In this document: positions 32,885 through 41,710 of the stretch, one piece after another | How the letters are laid out: each line of letters starts with the position of its first letter | Position numbering within the stretch: the first letter of the stretch is position 1 | Assembly: GCF_003259315.1 (NCBI RefSeq) | Contig: NZ_QLLT01000004.1 | Span: 186,001-250,000, forward strand | Length of the DNA: 64,000 nt | From: Kitasatospora sp. SolWspMP-SS2h | GTDB taxonomy: Bacteria; Actinomycetota; Actinomycetes; Streptomycetales; Streptomycetaceae | Direction of reading: 5' to 3' | Made by a program: the position numbers and the translations under genes | Notes under the pieces: generated by a model | The model's input: only the letters and a program-made list of their open reading frames with translations | What the model was told of the DNA's origin: nothing | The model's database searches: none

Positions 32885-33493
32885 GTGGACGCATCCCCGG
32901 AGCACGGACAGCAGCACGGACAGCAGCACGAGCGGGAGCCCGGGCAGGAGCGCGCGCAGCAGCACGGACAGCGGCACGCGCGGGACCGGCCGCCCGCGCC
33001 GGGGCGGAGCGGGCGCCGCCCCCGCCGCTGGCGGGAGGTCTCCCCGACCCGGCGCGGCCTGGTGCTGGCGTGGTGGGGCTTCACCCTCACGTTCGGCTTC
33101 CTCCGGCTGCTGACCTGGCTGATCCACATCGACGCCGCCGGGGTGGGCAACGTCTCGGCGGGCGGCGTCCACATCCACCACTACATCTGGGGCATCCTCG
33201 TCCTGATGGTGGTCGGCGCGCTGGGCCTGGTCGAGCGGTCGGCACGCTGGCGGACCTGGATGGGCCTGGCCTACGGCATCGGCACCGCCCTGGTCGTCGA
33301 CGAGACCGCCAACCTGATCGACCTGAACGACGTCTACTGGGAGAACGCCGGCTGGGTCAGCATCGCCGTCGCGCTGATCGTCATCGGCATCGCGGGCAGC
33401 GCCCTGGCCCTCACCCACCGGGACGAGACCGGCCCCGACGGGGAGGGGGGCGGGGCGGGGGACGGCGCGGCAGGCGGGGCGGGGAGGGACTGA
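32885..33493 (+). CDS. Integral membrane protein with HIHHYIWG motif
   Basis: A 202-residue protein. The first ~50 residues are Gln/His/Arg/Pro-rich and cytoplasmic (repeated QQHGQ). Four predicted helices follow, including LAWWGFTLTFGFLRLLTWLI and IWGILVLMVVGALGLVE. The loop GVHIHHYIWG holds three His close to the membrane and, with DETANLIDLNDVYW, could bind a metal. This is a conserved but uncharacterised actinobacterial membrane protein. It is 259 bases upstream of the Pst-like operon but has its own poor GTG start. Function unknown. Confidence 0.72.
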   Translation: MDASPEHGQQHGQQHEREPGQERAQQHGQRHARDRPPAPGRSGRRPRRWREVSPTRRGLVLAWWGFTLTFGFLRLLTWLIHIDAAGVGNVSAGGVHIHHYIWGILVLMVVGALGLVERSARWRTWMGLAYGIGTALVVDETANLIDLNDVYWENAGWVSIAVALIVIGIAGSALALTHRDETGPDGEGGGAGDGAAGGAGRD

Positions 33494-33587
33494 CCCCGGG
33501 CGGCAGGCGCGGCCCCCCGCCCGTCCGACGCCCGTCCGACACCCCTGCGGCGGGTTCCGGACGGGCGGTCCCGTTCCTGACGGTACG

Positions 33588-33616
33588 CCAATTGGCTTGA
33601 TTCGAGCACCAATTGG
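33588..33616. promoter_or_regulatory. Paired CCAATTGG palindromes upstream of the Pst-like operon
   Basis: CCAATTGG occurs at 33588-33595 and 33609-33616, centres 21 bp apart (two helical turns), bracketed by GTAC at 33583 and 33623. The pair is AT-rich in GC-rich surroundings and lies 140-165 bases before the operon's first ATG. It looks like a two-site operator or activator site. It is not a PHO box. Confidence 0.55.
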
Positions 33617-33752
33617 GGTCTCGTACACCTGGTGGACAGCGAGCGGCCAGGCGGGACTGGCCGAATGGCGTCGGGGCGGCCGGACGGCGGCTCCGCTCCC
33701 TGTCACCCGTGCGTGCCCGATCCGGCGCGCCGTCGCCGGAGGTGCTGCGCCG

Positions 33753-36263
33753 ATGAGAACCCGCCCTTGGGGGCCGAGAACCGGACCGCGCCCGTCGCGG
33801 ACCTACCTGGCGGCCGTGCTGGCCTGGGCGGTGGCCGCCACCGTGGTCTTCCTGCCGCTCGGCGGACCGGGGGTCCAGCCCGCCCTGGCGGCCTCGGGGA
33901 AGACGGTGGAGGGCCCGGCCCGGTTCGACCCGGCCACCTGGACCGACGGCCCGCGGGGGACCGTCACCGTCTCGCAGGTCAACGACCTCAGGAACCAGGT
34001 GGTGCACGTCAGTTGGACGGGCCTCACGCCGACCGTCGACTACACGGGCCAGCCCGTCCAGGTCATCGCCCCGCTGGCCCGGGACGCCTACTACCCGGTC
34101 CGGATCTACCAGTGCCGGGGCGAGGACCCGCAGGTCACCGACTGCTACGGCTCCACCCTGTACGGCGGTGACCCGGCCCGCGGCTTCCTGCAGGAGCCGC
34201 CCGCGGCCGGTCCGGCCCCGGAGTTCCCGTCGAACACGGTGATCGCGGCGACCCGCCCGGACGGCACCGGCGAGGCGGACATCGAGCTCTGGACCGCGGC
34301 GCAGAGCCAGGGCCTCGGCTGCGACGCCACCCACGCGTGCTCGCTGGTGGTCGAACCGAACTACGGCGGCGACTCGATCGGCGCCAACAGCTACCCCGAC
34401 GTGGTGATCAACTGCGATGACCACTCGCTCGACATGGACTTCAGCTTCGACACCGCCACGGACGCCTCGTTCCTGCTCCGCCCGAGCGGCACCAGCTTCC
34501 TCTCCGGCGAGTCCTGCGCCTGGAAGCGGCACGTCACCATCCCGCTGGAGTTCGCGCCGACCCCCGACGCCTGCGCCGCCGGCGACGCGGACTTCTCCGC
34601 GATCGGCCTGGAGATGGCCGACCGGGCCATGCAGCAGTGGCGCACCGGCAGCTGCCTGGACCGCGACCCGCTGCGGGTGCAGTACTCCGTCGGCAACGGC
34701 GAGCCGCAGGCCCGGGCGGCCTTCCTGCGCAGGTCCGGCGCGGACGTCGCGCTGACCTCGGTGCCGAGCACCGACCCGCCGACCCGCCCGTACGTCTACG
34801 CGCCGCTCGCCAACAGCGCGGTCTCGGTGGTCTTCGTCGTCGACGACAGCGCCACCCACCGGCAGGTCCGCCGGGTGCGGCTCAACCAGCGGCTGCTGGC
34901 GAAGATGCTCACCCAGACCTACCGCTACTACAACGACGACGACACCGACACCGTCCGGGGCAACCCGCTCTGCATGTTCGACGACGAGGAGTTCCGCACG
35001 CTCAACGCCGACGTCTCGCCCGGCGTGACCTGGCCCGGCTGCGGCAACCTCGCCAACACCGAGCCGGTGGTGGTCGGCGGGACCACCGACCTGGTGCACC
35101 GGCTGACCGAGTGGATCGTCGCCGACCCGGACGCCGCGCAGTTCCTCCAGGGCGCCCCCGACCCGTGGGGCACCCACGTCAACACGACGTTCCTGCCGTC
35201 GAACTTCACCGGCTACCCGGTCGACTCGTTCCAGGCGCTGGACTACACCGGCCAGAACAACCACAAGCAGTACGAGTGGAACCCCGTGCTGGGCGGCCTC
35301 GGCCAGGTGCTGCGGATGGTGCTGGAGAACCGGCTGTCCTGCCAGCTGCCCTACGTCAACGCGGACGGCCAGCACGAGAAGTGCGCCGCCCTGGCCCCCG
35401 GCAGCCGGGCGCTGTTCGCCGTCATGGACAGCGGCAACGCCCAGGCGATGAGCCTGCCCGAGGCCGAACTGCCCAACCCGGCGGGCGGGTTCACCACACC
35501 GACGATCACCGCGATGCAGGCCGCCGCGAACGACATGCCGTTCGACGAGGCCACCGGCACCCAGCAGCTCCCGTACGGCGACGCGGGCTCCGCCTACGCC
35601 AAGGACCCGAAGGCGTACCCGCTGACCATGGTGCAGTACGCGATGCTGCCCACCGACGGCCTCGCCCAGGCCAGGAGCGCCGCGGTGAGCACCTTCGTGC
35701 GCGACGTCACCGACCCCGCCAAGGGCCAGGTCTACGGGCGGGCCGCCGGACAGCTCGCCCTCGGGTACGCGGGCCTGACCAAGGCCCAGCTCGCCCAGGC
35801 GAAAGCCGCCGCCGCCCACGTCGCCGCGCAGGACGGCGGCACGCCGAGCAAGCCCGCCGACACCGGCACCGGAGACGGCCCCGGCTCCGGGTCCGGCTCC
35901 AACGGCGGTGGCTCCGGCGGGGGTTCGGGCGTCAACGGCAGCGGCAACGGCGGCGTCGGCGGCACCACCGCCGGCGGCGGGACGGGCGGTGCGGACGGCT
36001 CCGGCGGCACCCCCGCGCAGAGCGCCGCCGCCCCCGGCACGCCCGGCGGCAGCCCCTCGCCCGGCCTGGCCGCCGCCCCGGTCGGACAGGCCGCCGCCGA
36101 CCGGGCCGGGATGGCCCGGCTGCTGCTGCCCGTGATCCTCGCCACCGGCGCCGTCCTGCTGGTCGGCGGACCCGCCGCGCTGTTCCTCGGCGGCACCGCC
36201 GCCGGCGCGAACCTCCGGCGCGGCACCGGGCGGCTCTGGTCGCGGCTGACCCGCCGCAGCTGA
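33753..36263 (+). CDS. Large membrane-anchored PstS-like binding protein (836 aa)
   Basis: A signal-anchor region (residues ~14-45, ending QPALAASG) is followed by a large extracellular part with an N-terminal beta-rich domain (about 50-230, with CRGEDPQVTDCYG disulphide candidates). A PstS-like binding domain follows (about 270-640; VALTSVPSTDPPTRPYVYAP, VVFVVDDSATHRQVRRVRLN, LLAKMLTQTYRYY). A Gly/Ser-rich linker (about 690-770) leads to one helix near the C terminus (ARLLLPVILATGAVLLVGG) and a basic tail. This resembles a cell-wall sorting layout, but no LPXTG or LAXTG motif is present. It probably captures the ligand for PstCAB. ATG 33753 has GGAGG 11 bases upstream. Confidence 0.8.
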   Translation: MRTRPWGPRTGPRPSRTYLAAVLAWAVAATVVFLPLGGPGVQPALAASGKTVEGPARFDPATWTDGPRGTVTVSQVNDLRNQVVHVSWTGLTPTVDYTGQPVQVIAPLARDAYYPVRIYQCRGEDPQVTDCYGSTLYGGDPARGFLQEPPAAGPAPEFPSNTVIAATRPDGTGEADIELWTAAQSQGLGCDATHACSLVVEPNYGGDSIGANSYPDVVINCDDHSLDMDFSFDTATDASFLLRPSGTSFLSGESCAWKRHVTIPLEFAPTPDACAAGDADFSAIGLEMADRAMQQWRTGSCLDRDPLRVQYSVGNGEPQARAAFLRRSGADVALTSVPSTDPPTRPYVYAPLANSAVSVVFVVDDSATHRQVRRVRLNQRLLAKMLTQTYRYYNDDDTDTVRGNPLCMFDDEEFRTLNADVSPGVTWPGCGNLANTEPVVVGGTTDLVHRLTEWIVADPDAAQFLQGAPDPWGTHVNTTFLPSNFTGYPVDSFQALDYTGQNNHKQYEWNPVLGGLGQVLRMVLENRLSCQLPYVNADGQHEKCAALAPGSRALFAVMDSGNAQAMSLPEAELPNPAGGFTTPTITAMQAAANDMPFDEATGTQQLPYGDAGSAYAKDPKAYPLTMVQYAMLPTDGLAQARSAAVSTFVRDVTDPAKGQVYGRAAGQLALGYAGLTKAQLAQAKAAAAHVAAQDGGTPSKPADTGTGDGPGSGSGSNGGGSGGGSGVNGSGNGGVGGTTAGGGTGGADGSGGTPAQSAAAPGTPGGSPSPGLAAAPVGQAAADRAGMARLLLPVILATGAVLLVGGPAALFLGGTAAGANLRRGTGRLWSRLTRRS

Positions 36264-36416
36264 CCCCCTGTAGCTGACCTGCCGCAGCCGACCCGCCGTA
36301 GCCGACCCGCCACGGCCGACCCCGCCCCGCCGGACGGGCGCCCCGCGCGCCCGTCCGGCGACCACCGGCCCGTCCGGAACACCCCAGGAACCCTCACCGC
36401 GCCGAGAGTTGACACC

Positions 36417-37433
36417 ATGACAGCCGCCGCCCAGCCGACGGACACCCGCGTCCCACCGCCGACGCCCGACCCCGACCGGCCCCGCCCGATCAGCGCCCCC
36501 GCCTCGCCCGCCGACCGCGCCTTCCGCGGCGTGCTGCGCGCCGCCGGCCTGTCGGTGTTCGTCCTGATGGGGCTGATCGCCTTCTTCCTGCTGATGCGCG
36601 GCACCGAGGCGCTGCGCGCGGTCGGCTGGTCCTTCCTCACCGAGCAGAACTGGCGCACCGCCGCGCACACCTTCGGCATCGCCGCCGTGCTGCCCAACGG
36701 CATCCTGATCGCGGTGATCGCGCTGTGCATCGCGGTGCCGGTCTCGCTCACCGCCGCGCTGTTCATCTCCGAGTACGCGCCGGTGCGGCTGCGGCCCGCG
36801 CTGGTCTCGCTGGTCGACCTGATGGCCGCCATCCCCAGCATCGTGTACGGGCTGTGGGGCCTGTTCTTCCTCCAGCCGCGGTTCGTCGGCCTGTGCCGCT
36901 GGCTGGCCAACCACCTCGGCGGGCCGCTGCCGTTCCTGGAGGTGCGCACCGGCGACACCCCGACCTCGTACACCTCCTCGACGTTCATCGCCGGAACGGT
37001 GGTCTCGCTGATGATCATCCCGATCATCACCTCGCTCAGCCGCGAGGTGTTCTCGCAGGCCCCGGCGGGCGAGCGGGAGGGCGCCTACGCGCTCGGCTCG
37101 ACCCGCTGGGGCATGGTGCGCACCGTGGTGCTGCCGTTCGGGCGCGGCGGCGTGATCGGCGCGGTGATGCTCGGCTTCGGCCGGGCGATGGGCGAGACCA
37201 TCGCCGTCGCGCTGATCATCTCCCCGGTGTTCCGGATCTCCTGGCACGTGCTGGAGAACGGCGGCGGCTCGATCTCCTCGCTGATCGCGCTGCGCTTCAG
37301 CGAGTCCGACGGCCTCTCGCTGTCCGCGCTGATGGCCGCCGGCCTGGTGCTGTTCGCCCTCACCCTGCTGGTCAACGTGGCCGCCGGGTTCGTCATCAGC
37401 CGGTCCCGGTCCGGCGCCTCGACCTCGGACTGA
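36417..37433 (+). CDS. pstC: PstC-like ABC transporter permease
   Basis: A 338-residue inner-membrane permease with six main helices. MAAIPSIVYGLWGLFFLQP is the PstC family's substrate-path helix, and the cytoplasmic EAA loop reads GSTRWGMVRTVVLPFGRGGV then IGAVMLGFGRAMGETIAVAL. With PstA and PstB it would form a phosphate-type importer. It is longer than usual at the N terminus by ~40 Pro-rich residues. It starts 153 bases after the large binding protein and 13 bases before pstA. Confidence 0.9.
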   Translation: MTAAAQPTDTRVPPPTPDPDRPRPISAPASPADRAFRGVLRAAGLSVFVLMGLIAFFLLMRGTEALRAVGWSFLTEQNWRTAAHTFGIAAVLPNGILIAVIALCIAVPVSLTAALFISEYAPVRLRPALVSLVDLMAAIPSIVYGLWGLFFLQPRFVGLCRWLANHLGGPLPFLEVRTGDTPTSYTSSTFIAGTVVSLMIIPIITSLSREVFSQAPAGEREGAYALGSTRWGMVRTVVLPFGRGGVIGAVMLGFGRAMGETIAVALIISPVFRISWHVLENGGGSISSLIALRFSESDGLSLSALMAAGLVLFALTLLVNVAAGFVISRSRSGASTSD

Positions 37434-37446
37434 CCGGAGGACCCCG

Positions 37447-38772
37447 ATGCACCCCGCACCCCCTGACACCACTGCCGCCGCCGCGCCGTCCACCGCCACG
37501 GCCGCCGCTCCCGCCACCGCCGCCACGGCCCCGCCCGAGCAGCGGCGGATCAGGCTCGGCGGTACCACCCGCGAGGAGGTGCTCACCCTGCTGGGCGCCG
37601 CCACCGGCTCGCTCGCCCTGGACTGGGTGCTGTACGAGCGGGTGCTGCCGTTCAGCGGCGCGTTCGGCTTCCTGCTCTGCTGGTACCTGCTGTTCCTGGC
37701 GGTGTACACCGCCGCCGGGCGGCTCCAGTGGGACGCCCTGACCGTCCGCGAGCGGCTGGCCACCGCGCTGGCCTGGAGCTCCGGCCTGCTAGTGCTCGCC
37801 GTCATCGTCGAGCAGATCGGCTACGTCGCCGTCCGCGGCCTGGACGCCGCCCGGCACTGGAACTTCTTCACCGAGACCATGCGCACCACCGCCCCGCTGT
37901 CGCCGATCACCTCCGGCGGCTGCCTGCACGCCGTGGTCGGCTCGCTCGAACAGCTCGGCCTGGCCACCCTGTTCTCGGTGCCGCTGGGCATCCTCACCGC
38001 CGTCTTCCTGGTCGAGGCCGGGACCACCCGGCGCGGCGCCCGGGTGGTCAAGCCGGTCCGGGTGCTGGTCGAGGCGATGACCGCGCTGCCGTCCATCGTG
38101 GCCGGTCTGTTCGTGCTCGGCGTGGTCATCCTCACCCTGGGCGCCGAGAAGAGCGGACTGGCCGCCTCGCTCGCCCTCACCGTGATGATGACGCCGATCG
38201 TCACCCGCGCCGCCGAGGTCGTCGTCCGGCTCGTCCCCGGCACCCTCAAGGAGGCGTCCTACGCGCTCGGCGCCTCCCAGTGGCGCACCGTGTGGCACGT
38301 GGTGCTGCCCACCGCCCGGCCCGGACTGACCACCGCCGTGGTGCTCGGCATGGCCCGCGGCGTCGGCGAGACCTCCCCCGTGCTGCTCACCGCCGGGTTC
38401 ACCGCCCGGATGAACCTCGACCCGCTGCACGGCAACCAGGCCAGCCTGCCGCTGTACGTCTGGAACTACGTCAAGCAGCCCTACCCCGACATGGTGGCCC
38501 GGGCGTTCGCCGGCGCGCTGACCCTGATGGCCGTGGTGCTGGTGCTGTTCGTCACCGCCCGGGTGCTGGGCCGCCACCGCGCCCCCGCCGACCGGCCCAC
38601 CCGCCGCCCGCCGCGCCGGACCCGCACCGCGGACCACCCCGGGGACGCCGCGCCCGTGGCCGTACCCGCAGCCGTACCGGCAGCCGCAGCCGCACCGGCA
38701 GCCGCACCCGCACCCGTACCGGCGGCCGCACCCGTCCCGGCCACGACCGCGCCGGCGGTGGAGAACCGATGA
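37447..38772 (+). CDS. pstA: PstA-like ABC transporter permease with Pro/Ala tail
   Basis: A 441-residue permease. The core shows MTALPSIVAGLFVLGVVIL and the EAA loop YALGASQWRTVWHVVLPTAR followed by GMARGVGETSPVLL. It has two extra N-terminal helices (residues ~48-80) and a C-terminal tail of ~50 residues made of PA/VPA repeats. GGAGGA precedes the ATG. Its stop overlaps the start of the next binding-protein gene (ATGA at 38769-38772), so the two are translationally coupled. Most PstA proteins are ~280-300 residues, so the tail is unusual. Confidence 0.9.
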   Translation: MHPAPPDTTAAAAPSTATAAAPATAATAPPEQRRIRLGGTTREEVLTLLGAATGSLALDWVLYERVLPFSGAFGFLLCWYLLFLAVYTAAGRLQWDALTVRERLATALAWSSGLLVLAVIVEQIGYVAVRGLDAARHWNFFTETMRTTAPLSPITSGGCLHAVVGSLEQLGLATLFSVPLGILTAVFLVEAGTTRRGARVVKPVRVLVEAMTALPSIVAGLFVLGVVILTLGAEKSGLAASLALTVMMTPIVTRAAEVVVRLVPGTLKEASYALGASQWRTVWHVVLPTARPGLTTAVVLGMARGVGETSPVLLTAGFTARMNLDPLHGNQASLPLYVWNYVKQPYPDMVARAFAGALTLMAVVLVLFVTARVLGRHRAPADRPTRRPPRRTRTADHPGDAAPVAVPAAVPAAAAAPAAAPAPVPAAAPVPATTAPAVENR

Positions 38773-40520
38773 CACGTCACAGAAGGAAGACCCGTCCCGT
38801 GCGACTCCGTCACCTGGCCTCGGCGCTGCTCACCGCCGCACTGGCCCTGCCCACCGCGCTGCTCGGCGCGACCCCCGCGCACGCCGCGACCTCGCTGAAC
38901 GCGGACGGCTCCAGCTGGGCCGGGCCGGCCATCGACCAGTGGCGGCGCGACGTCGGCCCGATGGGCATCGAGATCGACTTCAACCCGGTCGGCTCGGCCG
39001 CCGGACGCGTCCAGTGGTCCATCGGCCAGGACGACTTCACCGCCTCCGACGTGCCGTTCCGCAGCAAGGGCGACAGCGGGGTGGACCCGGGCAAGCAGGG
39101 CAGCGGCCTGGGCGGCGCGGAGAACCCGCAGTACGGCTTCTCCTACGTCCCGATCACGGCCGGCGGCACCGCGCTGATGTACCACCTGGAGCTCGGCGGC
39201 AAGAAGATCACCGACCTGCGGCTGTCGCCCGACACCGTCGTCGGGATCTTCACCAACCGGATCACCTCCTGGGACGACCCGAAGATCACCGCCGACTACG
39301 GCAGGGCGCTGCCGAAGATCCCGATCACCCCGGTGGTGCGCTCCGACGGCTCCGGCGCCACCGCCCAGTTCACCCGCTGGATGGAGCACACCCACCAGGC
39401 CGAGTGGGACGCGTACTGCACCAAGGTCAACGGCGTCAGCTGCGGCGACTACACCGAGTTCTTCCCGCCGTCCGGCCGGATGACCGCGCAGAACGGCTCC
39501 GACGTGGTCGCCGGCTACATCCAGTCGCCGACCGGCATCGGCGCGATCGGCTACGACGAGTACGCCTTCGCCAAGCGCAGCAACTGGCCCGTCGTCAAGG
39601 TGCTCAACCCGGCCGGGTACTACACCCTGCCGACCGCCTCCAACGTCGCGGTGGCGCTGACCGCCGCGAAGATCCGCGGCGTCGACGACAGCACCTCGCC
39701 CGACGACCCGGACTACCTCCAGCAGAACCTCGACGGCGTCTACGGCAACGGCGACGCCCGCTCCTACCCGATCTCCTCCTACAGCTACCTGATCGTGCCC
39801 CGGGCCAACGCCTCCCGCCCGGTGCCGCCGCGCTTCAACGACGCCAAGGGCAGCGCGCTCAGCCGCTACCTCGCGTACGTGCTGTGCGCCGGACAGGGCG
39901 AGGCCGACGACCTCGGCTACTCGCCGATCCCGCGCAACCTGGTGCGCGGCGGACTGCTCCAGACCCAGCACATCCCGGGCAACGCCAGCCCCGTCGACCC
40001 GAACACCCTCACCAACTGCCCCAACCCGACGTTCAACTCCGCCGGCGAGCTGACCGTGCTCAAGAACGCCCCGCAGCCCAGCCCCTGCGACCGGAAGGGC
40101 AGCCCGCTGGACTGCACCGTGCAGAACGGCCAGCCGGTCAAGACCGGCAGCGCCGCCACCGGCTCCGGCAAAGCCGGTTCCGGTGGCGGCGGCGCCGGTG
40201 CCGGCGGAACGGGCGGGACCGGCGGCGGCACCGGCGGTACGGGCGACACCGGCGGTACGGGCACCGGCGGGGCCGGCGGCGCCCAGCCGGTGATCGACCC
40301 GCAGACCGGCGAGGTGCTCGACGCCGGCAGCGGCGGCTCCGGCACCGGCGGGGGCACCGGCGGCGCCGCGCCCGCCGCGGTGGTCGCGCTCGGCGGACGG
40401 CCGCAGGACTGGCTGCTCTCCACCCTCACCGCGCTCGAACTGCTCGGCGTGGTCGCCGTCCCCCCGCTGCTGGCCGCCTGGTGGCGCCGCCGCGACCGGC
40501 CGGCGGGCGGCAGCCGGTGA
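38769..40520 (+). CDS. PstS-like phosphate-type binding protein with C-terminal membrane anchor
   Basis: A 583-residue exported protein (signal ending GATPAHAA). The binding domain keeps PstS phosphate-loop features: LNADGSSWAGPAIDQWR, FTASDVPFRS and VVRSDGSGATAQFTRWM, plus IGAIGYDEYAF and GIFTNRITSWDDPKI. A Gly/Thr-rich linker (about 455-545) precedes one helix (LLGVVAVPPLLAAWW) and an Arg-rich tail. There is no lipobox, so the C-terminal helix replaces the lipid anchor of normal PstS. There is no sortase motif. The start is ATGA-coupled to pstA, and the stop is GTGA-coupled to a 69-residue ORF. Confidence 0.88.
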   Translation: MTRHRRKTRPVRLRHLASALLTAALALPTALLGATPAHAATSLNADGSSWAGPAIDQWRRDVGPMGIEIDFNPVGSAAGRVQWSIGQDDFTASDVPFRSKGDSGVDPGKQGSGLGGAENPQYGFSYVPITAGGTALMYHLELGGKKITDLRLSPDTVVGIFTNRITSWDDPKITADYGRALPKIPITPVVRSDGSGATAQFTRWMEHTHQAEWDAYCTKVNGVSCGDYTEFFPPSGRMTAQNGSDVVAGYIQSPTGIGAIGYDEYAFAKRSNWPVVKVLNPAGYYTLPTASNVAVALTAAKIRGVDDSTSPDDPDYLQQNLDGVYGNGDARSYPISSYSYLIVPRANASRPVPPRFNDAKGSALSRYLAYVLCAGQGEADDLGYSPIPRNLVRGGLLQTQHIPGNASPVDPNTLTNCPNPTFNSAGELTVLKNAPQPSPCDRKGSPLDCTVQNGQPVKTGSAATGSGKAGSGGGGAGAGGTGGTGGGTGGTGDTGGTGTGGAGGAQPVIDPQTGEVLDAGSGGSGTGGGTGGAAPAAVVALGGRPQDWLLSTLTALELLGVVAVPPLLAAWWRRRDRPAGGSR

Positions 40521-40726
40521 ACCCCGCCACGAGGACCGCCATCCGCGCCGCGGACGCCGTACCGGTGGTGCCTGCCGTACCGGCCGGGCCTGCCGCGTCG
40601 GTGGTGCCCGCCGTACTGGCCGGGCCTGCCGCGTCGGTGGTGCCCGCCGCAGGCGCCGCGGTCGCCACACGCTCCGCGTCCGCCGCGTCCGCCGCATCCG
40701 TCTCAGTCGAGGAGACCAGCAGATGA
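40517..40726 (+). CDS. Small coupled ORF (69 aa), Ala/Val/Pro-rich
   Basis: The GTG overlaps the stop of the binding-protein gene (GTGA) and its own stop overlaps the next ATG (ATGA), which argues that it is translated, at least to pass ribosomes on. The protein is Ala/Val/Pro/Ser-rich without a signal or helix I would trust. A 36-bp direct repeat (40574-40609 and 40610-40645, one mismatch) encodes AVPAGPAASVVP twice. It may be a linker peptide or only a coupling device. Confidence 0.45.
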   Translation: MNPATRTAIRAADAVPVVPAVPAGPAASVVPAVLAGPAASVVPAAGAAVATRSASAASAASVSVEETSR

Positions 40727-41676
40727 CCGCGCCCGCCCTCGAACGGCCGTCCGCGGCCGTACCGGGACCGCTGCCCGTGTCCGCGTCCGCGTCCGTGTCC
40801 GCGCCGGTGTCGGTGCCGGAGGAGAACGCCGGGGGGTCCGGTTCCGAGCCGGTCCCCGCCGGGTCCCGGTGGCGCCCGCTGCCGGCCGTCGCCCGGGCGG
40901 TGACGCTGGCGGCCGTGCTGCTGCTCGGCTTCGCGGGCTACCTGTTCGCGCTGTCCGGCCTCCAGGAGGCCCGCCACCAGTCCACCGCCTACGCGACCCT
41001 GCGCGACCGGCTGGCCAACGCCACCGCGCCGACCGGCTCCACCGAGGACGGCGCGCCGCTGGCCGTCCTCGACGTCCCGGCGCTCGGCCTGCGCCAGGCC
41101 GTGGTGGTCGAGGGCACCACCGGCCGCGACCTGATGCGCGGCCCCGGGCACCGGCGCGACACCGTGCTGCCCGGACAGCCCGGCGTGGCCGTCCTGTTCG
41201 GCCGCTCCACCGCGTTCGGCGCGCCGTTCGCCGACCTCGGCCGGCTCCGGGTCGGCGACCGGATCGACGTCACCACCGGCCAGGGCAGCTTCCACTACAC
41301 CGTCAACGCCCACGGCGACGGCGGCCACCCGATCCAGGACACCGCGCCCAACCGGCTGGTGCTGGTCACCGGCGACTCCGACTGGATTCCCACCAGCACC
41401 GTGCTGGTCGGCGCCCGGCTGGACGGCGACCCCGAACCGGCCGGCGCGAAGCGGCCGACCGGCACCGCCGCCGACAAGGCGCTGGCCGCCGACAAGGGCG
41501 CCCTGTCCGCGCTCCAACTCTGGTCGCTGGCCATGCTGCTGGCCGTCGTCACGGCCGTCGTCGCGGCCCGCCGCTGGCGCCGCGCCGCCGCCTACCTGTG
41601 CTTCGCGCCGGTGGTCGCCGCCCTGCTCTGGTCGGTGTACGAGAACGCCGCCGCACTGCTCCCCAACGTCTACTGA
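40723..41676 (+). CDS. Sortase-fold membrane protein lacking all three catalytic residues (pseudo-sortase)
   Basis: A 317-residue protein with one N-terminal helix (about 58-80), a sortase-like domain (about 112-233) and two C-terminal helices (264-282, 288-306). The domain aligns to class E sortases: LDVPALGLRQAVVVEGT, MRGPGHRRDTVLPGQPG, FGAPFADLGRLRVGDRI. However, the catalytic His of the GHRTTYGAPF motif is Arg161. The Cys of LTLTTC is Gly217 (LVLVTGDS), and the catalytic Arg aligns with Thr226. It should therefore not be a transpeptidase. Its start is ATGA-coupled to the preceding ORF and pstB follows 34 bases later. I infer a binding or scaffolding role for the anchored binding proteins. 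The assignment rests on motif alignment by eye. Confidence 0.75.
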   Translation: MTAPALERPSAAVPGPLPVSASASVSAPVSVPEENAGGSGSEPVPAGSRWRPLPAVARAVTLAAVLLLGFAGYLFALSGLQEARHQSTAYATLRDRLANATAPTGSTEDGAPLAVLDVPALGLRQAVVVEGTTGRDLMRGPGHRRDTVLPGQPGVAVLFGRSTAFGAPFADLGRLRVGDRIDVTTGQGSFHYTVNAHGDGGHPIQDTAPNRLVLVTGDSDWIPTSTVLVGARLDGDPEPAGAKRPTGTAADKALAADKGALSALQLWSLAMLLAVVTAVVAARRWRRAAAYLCFAPVVAALLWSVYENAAALLPNVY

Positions 41677-41710
41677 CACCCTCCGGCTTCCCGGGAAAGG
41701 ACCGCACCCG

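Noticed and set aside
35870..36263. Sortase substrate motif at the end of the large binding protein
   Set aside because: The linker-helix-basic tail layout suggested a cell-wall sorting signal, but no LPXTG or LAXTG pentapeptide is present there or in the 583-aa protein.
33411..37805. 1464-codon minus-strand frame opposite the Pst-like operon
   Set aside because: Antisense shadow of genes with clear domains and RBS; the composition is typical of reverse-frame translation.
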